A stretch of DNA of 64,000 bases, taken from the NCBI GenBank assembly GCA_904066235.2, contig CAJFCV020000006.1, forward strand, positions 4,588,001 through 4,652,000. The letters run 5' to 3'. The DNA is from Bursaphelenchus xylophilus (taxonomy: Eukaryota > Nematoda > Chromadorea > Rhabditida > Aphelenchoididae). A program made the translations under genes and the position numbers. The notes beneath the pieces were generated by a model that worked only from the letters and a program-made list of their open reading frames with translations, searched no databases and was not told the DNA's origin. This document shows positions 50,050 through 60,424 of this stretch, in pieces; position 1 is the first letter of the stretch, and each line of letters begins with the position of its first letter.

Positions 50050-52452
50050 ATGTCCGGCATCTGCTCCTACTTGCAGTCGATGTCGGATCGGCCGCACAAC
50101 GCGGACGATTGGAATCGGACTGTTTTCACGGCCGAGTCACAGATCTCCGTCTCGCGGTTAAATCGAATTACCTACGGCTACATCGCGCCGGTAATCATAA
50201 CCATCGGAGTGATTGGGGATATTCTGACAGTGGCCACGCTTACTCATCCATTGCTACGGAGGTCCTCGACAATCTACACATATCTCACACTACTCGCCAT
50301 GACTGATTTGGTAGGTTCGAAGTTTGTTTATCAGATTTATTCATAAGATTATATAGAACAATGCACTTTTATAAATGCGTCAGTTTCGCGCACTTCTACG
50401 CCAATATTACTCAATTTGATTACCGTATTTTTTCAGTTTACCCACGTCTCAGTGGTCCCGATGTTATTATGGATCCTCGACTTCCGGTTATGCTCCAAAT
50501 CTTCCGCCTTTTACTATGCACACATCGGATTTCCATTGGTAAGAAAATTAACGAATAAAATGAAATTTTGAATTGTTCTATCTAAAGTAAATTTTGATAA
50601 TCTTTTCAGGCGAACGCATTAATGGGCGCGTCCGTGTGGATCGTTGTGTTCCTGACCTTCAGCCAATACATGGCCGTCTGTCAGCCGTTTCGACAGGGAT
50701 TTTTGAGGACAAGAAAAATGTCATTCATCCTCTTTGTTCTCGCATATATCTTCAGCTTTTGCATATATGCTCCGTGGGCGACCAAGAAAAGTGTTCATGT
50801 TGTAAGTGGGAGGCAATTTTGGAGAATTTGGATATAAAAGATGCTCATTAAAACCAAGTTTCATCAATTTGAAATTTTCAGGTGCCACCAGGCATGCTTC
50901 AATGTCCATACGTGATTTGCGACAGGAAGATCGAGCCCTGGTTTCAGATTTACGAATGGATTCGGGAGTTTCTCACACGGGTTTTTCCTTTTCTTCTGAT
51001 TGCCTACTTCAATACGATGATACTGATTACTTATCGGAGCACAAAGAGAGATCGGATGAAACGGCTGGCATCCTGCAAGACGAGGAATATCACCGAGAAA
51101 AGTGAAAGGGTAAGATTTCAATTTTTTAGTCAAATTTTCTGATAATTTCTGTAAGGTCCGTCGTAATGACCGATTTTTTCGCCTAAAAAAATTGAGAAAA
51201 TCATTTCATTTTGTTCGTATTAGTAGTTTGACTTCCGTTTACAATACTTTTTGAACAGAGAAACAGTTGACTTTTTTGGAGACAAGTCTTTCTCTGGCCA
51301 GGTCTTTTGCAAAAAAGCAGGGACACGCTGAAAAAAAGAGATTTTTTAATCCTATTTGGGAGTGTGGAACAATTTGAAAAAATGGAAAAATTTTAATTTT
51401 TTTCTGTTACAGTAGAATCGAAATAACTGAAAATGTTTTTTAGGAAGAACGAAGGTTGTTTGTCCTTCTTTTCGCCATCATTATCGTCTTCTTTCTCTGC
51501 ACCATCCCAGCAGCGCCCCTAACGATATTCGTCGCGGATTATCGACTTCAGAATCTCACTTTCCAGGTAACTATTTTTCAGTTGACATCAAATCTTTGTT
51601 AATACTATATCAATACTGTATTAATACATATCTGTAACTTCCGTATTTTACCATTTTTTGTTTTTCAGATAATTAGAGCAATAGTGAATTTACTGGAGTT
51701 TACAAAGTTTGCCTTGAACTTTTACTTTTATTGTCTGATCAACCCAGATATCCGACGGATATGTTTGCACATAATTCAATGCCAGGAGATGGGGAAACCG
51801 GCCAGGGTGAAAGGACAGCCTGTGAATCCGATCAGTGTGTATGCTAGGTGAGTTAAAACAGGCTTTTTCCTTAAAAAAATATTCAAAAATGATGACATTT
51901 GGGGCAAATTTAGATCTGAATTTTGACATTTTTAGCCTGAGGTTTTTAAAAATCATTGTCATTTTTAAGTAACCGCAAAAATTTTTATCGAAAGTTTTTG
52001 CTATATCTCTCTTTTTTAGATCCAAATCCACTCTTCGGGGATTCAACGGCACTCCCTTTGGCGGTGGTACCCCCTACGATTCGTCTCGCCGCTCCTCAGG
52101 CCGTTGTATGCTGGACGAAAACCGAAATGCCTCATCGTTATCAGTCCGGGGAGTCAATCGCTCGGCTTCGATGTTATCCACCGGCAGTCATCAACACTTT
52201 TACTGCGACACGCCTTCGGAATACGATCAGCTCACCGTGATCCCGGAATCGGATTCCTTTTTCGATTTGCCCGCGGAACGGGAGAGAGTGACATCATTGA
52301 CTTCCAATTATGGAAATAATAACACGTCGACGGCGACGGTCATCACGAACTGTCCGGAGGCGAAGGGTCTCACTCCGAATGGCACTGCTGTGGTACCGCC
52401 GGCGCAGAGGCACAATAATTCCCCGAATTACCTTTGTCCGCCGGTCGCGTAG
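50050..52452 (+). CDS. Class A GPCR, peptide-receptor-like
   Basis: Exons: 50050-50310, 50437-50538, 50610-50801, 50882-51109, 51444-51566, 51669-51847 and 52020-52452, all phases consistent, 505 residues. Seven hydrophobic segments fit a rhodopsin-like receptor. TM1 carries GVIGDILTVATL where most have GN; TM2 has LAMTDL; TM3 ends FSQYMAVCQPF where DRY would be, so the arginine is missing. ECL2 has a cysteine (QCPYVICD); TM6 reads LLFAIIIVFFLCTIPAAP; TM7 ends NFYFYCLINPDIRRI. The long intracellular tail (about 360-505) is Ser/Thr/Asn-rich with several RxS sites. The pattern is closest to invertebrate FMRFamide-type peptide receptors; I cannot name the ligand. N-glycosylation (NRT near residue 22) fits an extracellular N-terminus. 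The first exon start follows the preceding gene by 291 bp. Confidence 0.88.
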
Positions 52453-52597
52453 CGAGATTTGTATTTATGGGTGAATAATGTGGGGGAGTTTGAGGAGATG
52501 AAAGTCGAATATGAAAAATTTCGAATTGTCTTAGAAACAGACAGTTAATTTTTTTTTGCAAACAGAGAAAATTCGGTTACAGACTTTTCAGTTTTTT

Positions 52598-52800
52598 GCA
52601 CTGTGCGATAAAAAATTATTTTGGAATTTCACAGCGCGGAAGACAAAAAGTTTGGAAGAATTTTATGCAGGGCAAAAACAGATTTTATAAAATTTATATT
52701 GGCAATAGAATTTGGAATAGTACTTGCCTCTGCACCGCCCAATGAAACTTTTTAGAATTTGTGCACTGTGCAGCCAAAAGTTTTTAAGACCGCACTGTGC
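52598..52800. repeat. GCACTGTGC motifs downstream of the GPCR gene
   Basis: Exact GCACTGTGC lies at 52598-52606, 52763-52771 and 52792-52800, with degenerate relatives between them (TTCACAGCGCGG near 52628, TGCACCGCC near 52731). The first copy is 146 bases after the GPCR stop codon, so these probably lie in the 3' UTR or just beyond. The same motif forms an array after rab-14. Confidence 0.6.
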
Positions 52801-53058
52801 GGAAAAAAAATTTTTGTTTCTACTTTTTTGATAGTAAAATTTTGCATTTTTTTTATCTCACCTCCACAATTTCCTTCCACATTTTTACTGCGATTATAAA
52901 AATTTTTTGGGAACGGTTTACCTCATTTTTATACTTACTACAACTTTAATTTTCAACTACATGTAAATTTTATAGTCCTTGTACAAAATTGTATCTTGCT
53001 GATTGTAAATTTTGACTGAATCTCTTTGTATTTAAAGATCCAAAAACAAGACATAATC

Positions 53059-53785
53059 GGCGGGCGCACACTTGCGGGCAACCACTTTGCGGGCAACCAG
53101 TTTGCGGGCAAACTTTTTGCGGGCAGCCACTTTGCGGGCAGCCGACATTTGCGGCCAGCACCGGCATTTGCGGGCAGCCTGGGACATTTGCGGGCAGGGT
53201 CGACAGTTGCGGGCAGCCTGGAAGATTTGCGGGCAGCCGTCATTTGCGGGCAACCGAGACCTGATTGTGAAGGTAACAGGGTGGAGGTGGAAAAATTACT
53301 TGATAATTTGGAAATTTGCCGACATTTGCGGGCAGCCGACATTTGCGGGCAACCGGCGCTTGAGGATAACAAGGTGGAGGTGGAAAAATTACTTCGATAT
53401 TTTGGAAGTTTTCCGACATTTGCGGGCAGGCAATACTTGCGGGAAGCCGACATTTGCGGGCAACAGTTCCAAAAGTGCCAATACAGTCTGTATGATAGTT
53501 TTTTCCTGTTGCCCGCAAATGTCGGCTGCCCGCAAATGTCGGCAAATTTCCAAAATATCGAAGTAATATTTCCACCTCCACCCTGTTACCCTCAGGTGCC
53601 GGTTGCCCGCAAATGTCGGCTGCCCGCAAGTGTCGGTTGCCCGCAATTGTCCCAGGCTGCCCGCAAGTGTCTCAGCTGCCCGCAAATGTGACCCCCCAAA
53701 TTTTGCCCGCAAAGTGGCTGCCCGCAAAAAGTTTGCCCGCAAACTGGTTGCCCGCAAAGTGGTTGCCCGCAAGTGTCGCGACGCC
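53059..53785. mobile_element. Fold-back element of TTGCGGGCA repeats, 727 bp, with 8-bp target duplication
   Basis: ACATAATC flanks both sides (53051-53058 and 53786-53793). The ends are GGCGGGCGCACACTTGCGGG and, inverted, GGCGTCGCGACACTTGCGGG. Both arms are minisatellites of an 11-20 base unit around TTGCGGGCA(A/G)CC, about 25 units in total. Left-arm units read TTGCGGGCA and right-arm units the complement TGCCCGCAA, so the whole element folds into a long hairpin about a centre near 53490. Both strands are open in several frames because the repeat lacks stop codons; these frames are not genes. It encodes no transposase. An 8-bp duplication with GG ends is compatible with Merlin, P or hAT, and the superfamily is undecided. 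Confidence 0.9.
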
Positions 53786-54212
53786 ACATAATCTGGCTCT
53801 TCAAGTGTGGAGCTGAAAGTGTAATTGTAATTGCAATAAATTGTAATCTTAATAAAGGATTTGAAAAGATTATTCGGATTAAAGTCTTCATAAGACGCTA
53901 CAAATTTAGAGTATGTTTGGAATGTAGGCTTTTTCTATATGAAAATATTTTACCTACTTTGAAAGTTCAGCATACATCTACATTCATTTAAACAAAGATT
54001 GCAAGGTTTGACGCGAAATTTATTGCTTTTATGGTACCAATTACAACGATTGTAGTGGAAATGATGTTGAAAATGAGATTGAGTAGTTAATACGAAGAAA
54101 ATAAACATTCAAAAACGTGATTGACAAGTTGAATTCAACGAAATCAGTGGATATATACACAGATCTCTGTAAAAGTGTACAAAAACAGGAAAGACAAAAA
54201 AATATTATACTT

Positions 54213-54762
54213 TCAATTTGAGCCGACCAAAAACGAATGCAGATCGTATACCGAGGACTCCTGCCGAATATGAATGCAACGGCCGTAAAATGTAACCACC
54301 CAGAACTCGGTAACAATCTTTGTTGGGGTCCTTTGAAAGGCCAATTCTTCCTTGCTCAACTTCCTTTCGACCTTCTCCTTCTCTGGTTGAGGTTTGCCGT
54401 AGTCTTTTACGAAATACGGAGAGGTGGGTTCTAGATGGGGATCGGGCCGGGAAGGAAGGGGCGATTGGCTAGGCGAGGGCTGATCCAATGGCTGCAGTGG
54501 GATTGGCTTGGGCTTCTGAAAAGAGCAGAGAGGTCAGGAGAGAGAACATCACAGATTTGCCAGGTTTAACCAACATTGAGGTTGATTATAGCAATCATTT
54601 TGACATTTTTTGACTTTTTTTACTATCCTCTTAAATCATCATCCAAAAAACTTTTTTAAAGACAGAAATTCATACCTTTTGCATCACTAATTTCATCCTT
54701 TTCTTCACAAGTTCAACGGCATCAGTGGAGAATTGCTCCAGCTTCAGTTTAACAAGGACCAT
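54213..54762 (-). CDS. Small two-exon protein, unrecognised
   Basis: Exons 54676-54762 and 54213-54515 join in phase 0 and give 129 residues. The N-terminus (MVLVKLKLEQFSTDAVELVK..MKLVMQK) looks like an amphipathic helix. A proline-rich linker follows (KPKPIPLQPLDQPSPSQSP), then a charged stretch (PEKEKVERKLSKEE). The C-terminal part carries FQRTPTKIVTEFWVVTFYGR and ends SSVYDLHSFLVGSN. No signal peptide or membrane span is evident. I recognise no family. Coding status is supported by the consistent splice pair and non-random composition. The gene is between the fold-back element and a 2.2 kb spacer. Confidence 0.6.
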
Positions 54763-56962
54763 TCTGAACCTACAATTTGATATCACCGTTTTCGTATGAA
54801 ATATTCATGTCATTCGTGAGTAACACGCGTGAAACAAGTAATATCATAGAAGAACAAAGTACCGGGGGATTTGTCGGAGATCATACAGAGATTTACCATA
54901 ACAGAGACTCGACAAAAACAGAAAAAATAAACGCAACATTGGTTGTAAGTACGTCCGAATGATTACATTTTCGAGCCAACTCCACTTTGTAAAAATGAAT
55001 AAACAAGATGACAAGTGTTGTAATGTTCGTGACCAACTTGTTATTTGAATTGAAGGTTTAATTAGGTGTAAATGGGAGTCTTTGGAAATTGTTTAGAAAA
55101 AGTTACGGTCATGACATTTTGCATAAAACAATTATGAGACAAAAAATTAAAAAGATTTTTAAAATGTATTTTTGGAAGGGAGTGGTAAAGCAAGTGTAAA
55201 ATAAGAGAAAAAAGTGTAATATTCATCAATCTTTGCCCACATGACTACATGTAAAATGAGGGGAACCGTTGGAGGGAATGACATCTTGCCGCTGCAGTAG
55301 AACTTCTGTGCAACGAATTCAGAGGTTCCACTGTGAAAGTCAACGAAACATATCTTTAACCAGCAACTTCAGAGACCGCAACGATTGATTTTAGGCCCAA
55401 TAAACCTCTCTACAGCTATTTGCAAAGCCCAGGCAAAAATTCTTACAGTGGTCTAGGAAACAGATCTAGTCTTATTTTCGCCTAGAAAGACGTAAGCGTC
55501 GCACAATCCAAGCTTACCTATAAATTGTAAAGTTGCTTTTACAGCAAGACTTTGGTCCGTAGAGGCTAGAAGTCCAAAATTAAACCCATAGCAATAAAAA
55601 ACATGACAAATCCTCGACTATGAATAAGATCGGGTCCTCCTTAAACCTTTCTTAGTCATGGTTCAGACAGAGCAAAGTTTCGAGTAAAGCGGTCTCCCCA
55701 ACGTGCCAAAAAAATTACAAAATAAGCAGTGTCCTTCGCTTTCACAACAAGCAGTAGTACAATAAACTACTTCTTTTGGACTTTCCTCCCCCACAGAAGA
55801 CAAAAGACCATGTGGAATATTTAACTCGTTCAGATTTTTGTCTTAAAAATTCACTTGACTCATCTTCCAGTTTTTTTCTAGACACCCCGAATTTCCCAAT
55901 CCTCGTTAAAAATACGTCTGTAACCCCAAAAAACAGGTCCTATGGCCGATTCTGGCCATGTGGCAGATGAAAATAGGGATTATAAGAGGATATCGGATAA
56001 AGAGAGGAGAATTAAAAGCCGAGAAACCTAATTGTCGACCAATATTAACAAAAGGAAGGGACGTCGATGTTTTATTTTTACAGAGTTTTGTGAAATTCGC
56101 GGCTAAAAACAGATGAAACTATGGAAGAGATGGGTTTTCTAAACAGCGATGAAACGTGATGAAGGCAGTGAAATGTGGATGAAGAAGAGATTTTACATTG
56201 ATATCAATGTGGAGAAAAGCTTGGGAGATTATGAAAGGGATATTGGATAAGGAGAGGGGTTTTATCAAGGTGTAACTTTGTTGGCATGATCAGACATGCG
56301 TAAGATATGATTTCAAAAGTTTTGAGCAGGTCTGGGCGAAAAATGTCATCGGATTAGAATCGGTTAAAGTTTACAGAGCAAGTATTTCTGACTTTGCCAA
56401 TGGCGACTAAAAATTTCAGCGACAGTTACTTGTGGGGTGCATAATTTTTCCACAAAACGATAAACTTTCATGTAAGAAAGCCAAAGGGTTATTGAAAAAA
56501 AATTTTTTTTTGTCTTCCCGAGCCTCCACATTCAACGCAATAGAAAATTATTAATATCTAAGATGACGGTGAGAAGTTATAAATTAAATCTTTCTATCGA
56601 TTAACGACAACAGCCAAAAAAAAATCATTAGCAATTTAAAGTCACCTTTCAACAACCAAAACACTTCCTATCAAGCACTTTCCCCGCCTCTGGCAACTTA
56701 TTGTAACCCTCAAATTCACAGTGGAATGGGCAAATCCCATTCTCCATTTCCAAAACCGGGTGCGGACGGCCGTTTCACGTCGAGATGATAAATCATCGTT
56801 CGGGGATTTGATTGTATCATCGCGCTTTCGGCCTTCCGGGGGAAATTCACGGGTGTTTATCGCATAAAAATAGAAAGCAATTGTGTCATAAGGGCATCAA
56901 AAACTATACAAAAAATATTTTTTTACGGAATTCAAATCCAAAATTTTTATTTACTTATTGCA
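54763..56962. other. Intergenic, nothing recognised
   Basis: This is upstream of the small minus-strand gene and downstream of the cystatin-like gene. A 61-codon plus-strand frame (54777-54962) begins 15 bases from the divergent start codon but shows no family features. The rest is AT-rich spacer without a supported gene, tRNA or repeat. Confidence 0.4.
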
Positions 56963-58098
56963 TCAACTCAAATCGAGTTTCGCATTCTCCCATGGATATT
57001 TGCACATCTCGAAGTAAAAATCAAGGTATTTGCGGCTGACCGAGAACACGACAACAAATATACAATCGGTCTTTTGTGTTCGGATGTTCTGCACTTCCAA
57101 TTCCAATCTTTCCCTCAATTGGCCAGTCTTTTCGCCTGTGGCATTGATCACCCGAACCAGACGGACTTCGCTTCCTGGCGACCAGGCGTTGAACTTCTTG
57201 ATGGCTTTATTGGCGTAGTCCTGAAAAAAAAATTAATTGTGAAGTACGAAAAAAAGAGATCATTCTCTTGAAATTTTGTACATGGAGTTCATACTAGAGA
57301 CCGGAAGGTGCTAAAAAAAGGCATGTTTTGCTGAGGTTTCTTGTCGCAAAAGGACTCTTGGGGCCTCTAGAGTTGCTCGTTATAAAGGGGTTTCGTTTTA
57401 CGGAAACTTCACTGTATATTTTGTAACATTTCGCTCTCCGACCCAGTAATTTAACCTTAAATTTTCAGACTTGAAAAATTTTGGTTAAAAAACCTTTAAT
57501 CTGAACATCTCCCTTCATTTTCCATCGTGATCGTCTACAAAATTTGTTAAAGATATCCAATATGTTTCCGATTTCAAACAGACTCCTCAAAGCTATTCAG
57601 TGCAAATTTCAGGTCTTTTGATCTTGATCCTTTGATCTTACCTTAACCAAATCTTCATCAGGTTTTCGAATAATCAAATCTCTCTGATCCATCAAGACAT
57701 ATTGAGTTGGATTGAGGAGTTGATACAACAAAAATTCCTCATCTGTCATCTCATTTACCGGCTTGTTGAAGAAGCCGGTTCCCTCGCCATTAGAGCTGTT
57801 TCTCTCCCCAGAGTTCCTTGACCACCAAGAGACAGGCTCAGCTGAAAAAGCATAAAGTGTGTTACACTTAGAATTGTGAGTGAAAATTTTATGATAAAAC
57901 TCGAGTTACTCTTCAATTTATTTTGATTTTTAGTAATTTTAAAGCATTCATGATGACCATGATGCATCAGTTGCACAAATTTTTTTTACCTTTCTCCTCC
58001 TCCGCGGAACGTTTCCGCCGCTCTAGGCTCGCGCCACAAGTTAGCCTCCATATAGCGACAACGTAGAGTACGAAAACACAAACCAATAGTTTAGACAT
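56963..58098 (-). CDS. Secreted cystatin-like protein with furin-type propeptide
   Basis: Exons: 57990-58098, 57642-57841 and 56963-57220 give 188 residues. A signal peptide (about 1-22, MSKLLVCVFVLYVVAI..) is followed by SLERRKRS, a furin-type RRKR|S cleavage site, so the mature chain likely starts near residue 31. An acidic and serine-rich linker comes next, then VNEMTDEEFLLYQLLN. The C-terminal 85 residues resemble a cystatin fold: ANKAIKKFNAWSPGSEVRLV for the helix and first strand, ATGEKTGQLRERLELEV, KTDCIFVVVFSVS and FEMCKYPW with the paired cysteines and final PW. The inhibitory QxVxG loop is not obvious, so protease inhibition is uncertain. Fold assignment is by pattern only. Confidence 0.65.
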
Positions 58099-58977
58099 TT
58101 TGGCCGTTCGATTCGAAAACTTTTTGAAATGGATCTGCTTTCGCTCTGTTTATTTCCCATCCCGAGTTTATCGAATTAATGGCGCAATCACACAAAAAGC
58201 AGCCAAATGGATGGAGGGGATGCAGACGATATCACATTGAGGCTTGGATTCGAAACACTAGTTACAAAAATTACCTCAAAGATTTAGGCATTCAGACCAA
58301 TCATTTGTAATTTGAGTTGAACATGGGGTGAGTATGGCCTCGATCGTTAGTTGAAGATGAGGACAGACCGATGTCATCACCTTTAAACCATCAACTCACA
58401 CAACTTTAATCACAAATTTGAGGGTTATGCGCAAGTCTTTAGCCGATTAAACGTTGCACAGTAAGTTGGCCAGATACCTCGAAAACAAGCAATCGGATTA
58501 TGCTTCCTGGTTTTATTTACAACTAGACCGAACTATGGCGATTGGGGAAACTAAAAAGTATTATTTTTCTTCGATGTGTCGAAATTATGATAATCAAGGG
58601 TGCTGATTTCGAAAATGACGTTTATTTTTTTATTGTTATTTTTTTCTTACGTTAAATAGTACTGTAAAGTAAATAGTAATTTTTTGATTTCTTTCGTGAA
58701 TGCTCGATTTGGGGGTTTTCGATGGTGCTGCTTTCAAACCAAAAAAATGAGCAAGATTTTTGACCCGGGTGCGATAACAAGCAAGCAAGGCATCTTGAAG
58801 GTCCAGCAGGCCCTCGAACTCCCAGAATAAGGGGGAATAGGCGGTCGCCTTACTTGCATATCACCTCAATCCGGTTTTTTGATCTTCCCTCGTCTGAGAG
58901 CCGGAGATCCTCGGAGATTTCGGGGTCGACAACAAAATGAGACAAACCACTTACTTCAAGAATTTATAAAATATCTG

Positions 58978-59550
58978 ACAAGGAAAGTACTTCTATGGGG
59001 TGTGGAGTTACAGGTCGAGATATATATCAAAAAATTCGCAAAAATTTTCTGATTCAGAATATATAAAAATTAGCTGCCTAATTTTGGTCTAATGACATGT
59101 TTTTGTCCTCAGAAGTTTTCTCGCGACACCATGCAAGTGTCTTTTTGACCGTGTTTTTACCAATAAAAAATTTTTGTTTTGTGCTAAAATAAATTCTGAG
59201 GCCTTGACAAGCCTTAAAATATCAAATTAGATTACAACTACACCTTAGAAGTAGTTCCAATGTAAAAAATGGGTTCTAGTGTGGCAAAACGAATCGAACC
59301 CGTTCCCTTCGGATTCCCAATCTAGCGCTCTAACCACTCGGCCACACCGCTCTCTTCCGAAGGAAGAGACCGAGCGCGCTTTTGTCGCCGCAGATTTTTT
59401 TCCTCGAGAAATACATTTATTGATAAAACTCGTTGATAGACCAAAATTAGGCAGCTAATTTTTATATATTCTGAATCAGAAAATTTTTGCGAATTTTTTG
59501 ATATATATCTCGACCTGTAACTCCACACCCCATAGAAGTACTTTCCTTGT
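58978..59550. mobile_element. 573-bp element with perfect 114-bp inverted repeats around a tRNA-like core
   Basis: The left repeat (58978-59091) begins ACAAGGAAAGTACTTC and ends TTTTGGTCTA. The right repeat (59437-59550) is its exact reverse complement over all 114 bases. The 345-base centre holds a tRNA-like sequence on the minus strand (59279-59347) and no open frame of note. The flanks (..ATATCTG and GATATAG..) show no clear target duplication. Perfect arms imply recent activity or gene-conversion upkeep. The 23-base terminus recurs at 13890, so it is a family. It could be a MITE, or a SINE/tRNA captured in a fold-back element. Confidence 0.9.
59279..59347 (-). pseudogene. tRNA-like sequence inside the inverted-repeat element
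   Basis: Read on the minus strand it begins GTGTGGCCGAGTGGTTAGAG (A box) and contains AACGGGTTCGATTCGTT (B box; T arm with five pairs) before ending in GCCACAC, which pairs perfectly with the first seven bases. The anticodon arm is poor: the loop would be TTGGGAA, but the flanking stem has at most three pairs. A and B boxes look intact enough for RNA polymerase III. I call it a tRNA pseudogene or the head of a tRNA-derived SINE, not a functional tRNA. Confidence 0.6.
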
Positions 59551-60424
59551 GATATAGAGGAATTAACCGTGCCACTCCCATTTGTTACAGCCGCGAACCT
59601 TATATGAACATTTTTTGGAAACCAAATATAGATTTTTTTTTGTAATAAACGGATTAATTTTTTTTTGCAGCGATTAATAAAGGGGGATAAAATGTTTTTG
59701 CCCGAGCTGTAAAAAACGTTTAAAAGCTTTGATTTTAAGGTGAGATGTGCAATTCTCTTACTGAAAGTCGATTTTTTCCATATAAAAATTGTAATATTAA
59801 AATATTGTAAAAGTTTTTATTCCTGTGTTGACGGCGGAAGATTTTTTTAAGACTTATTTTATATAGGCATACCAATTTTATAAGACTTATTTTTTATAGG
59901 CATTATCAAGTCTGTTAAACCTCTCAAATTCTCTGCTTTAACAAGTTACATTCCCTCTGTTATTGCCAACTTTTTATACCGTGAACTGATTTTAAATCAG
60001 ACAGAAAAAGCGTTCTGACCGGCTGAAGTTAATCCTCTTATAACTGAATTTCGATTTGCTCCCAATTTTTAAAGCTTATTCATCAAAAAAAAACGTGTAA
60101 TCTTTCCGAGCAAAGCCACCTCACTTACCCCGCCTAAACATCAAAAGAATTTACATAATAATGCTAACCTTTCCGCGATTTCATCCCAAATTATTTAGAG
60201 TTCAGCTCTGTAAATAAAGTTTATTTTTAGTATCAGGATTTCAAACTCATTTTGGCCCATTTCCCCTCAGGGCGTTTGTTCAGGAGCCGTTGTTCTTTCG
60301 TTTCTCTCCAGGACGACCTGCTCTTGGTCAAATTGAGTCGTTAGAGCAGTTTTCAACGACGTTATTTGTGCATATTTGAATAAATTATGCGCACATTATC
60401 TGGTACAACATAAGTTTATTAAAA

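Larger units (their letters stand above)
58099..60424. other. Intergenic with inverted-repeat element and GC-rich patch
   Basis: The minus-strand cystatin-like gene and the plus-strand GT64 gene diverge here. It contains the 573-bp inverted-repeat element (58978-59550). A patch at about 58760-58935 is distinctly GC-richer than its surroundings. On the minus strand the patch reads ATAYSPLFWEFEGLLDLQDA and ..LLACYRTRVKNLAHFF without a start or an intact frame, which could be decayed coding sequence or an RNA gene. A short direct repeat of AAGACTTATTTT..ATAGGCAT occurs at about 59849-59903. Confidence 0.45.

Noticed and set aside
53026..53816. Long open frames on both strands across the GC-rich repeat (up to 221 codons)
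   Set aside because: They are translations of the TTGCGGGCA minisatellite inside a fold-back element with target duplications. The repeat unit lacks stop codons, so open frames on both strands are expected.
59279..59347. A functional tRNA gene
   Set aside because: The acceptor and T arms pair, but the anticodon stem has at most three pairs, and the sequence is embedded in a transposable element.
59322..59528. 68-codon minus-strand frame ending in GVAEWLER
   Set aside because: It overlaps the tRNA-like core and right inverted repeat; VAEW-type strings are a common artefact of translating tRNA A boxes.
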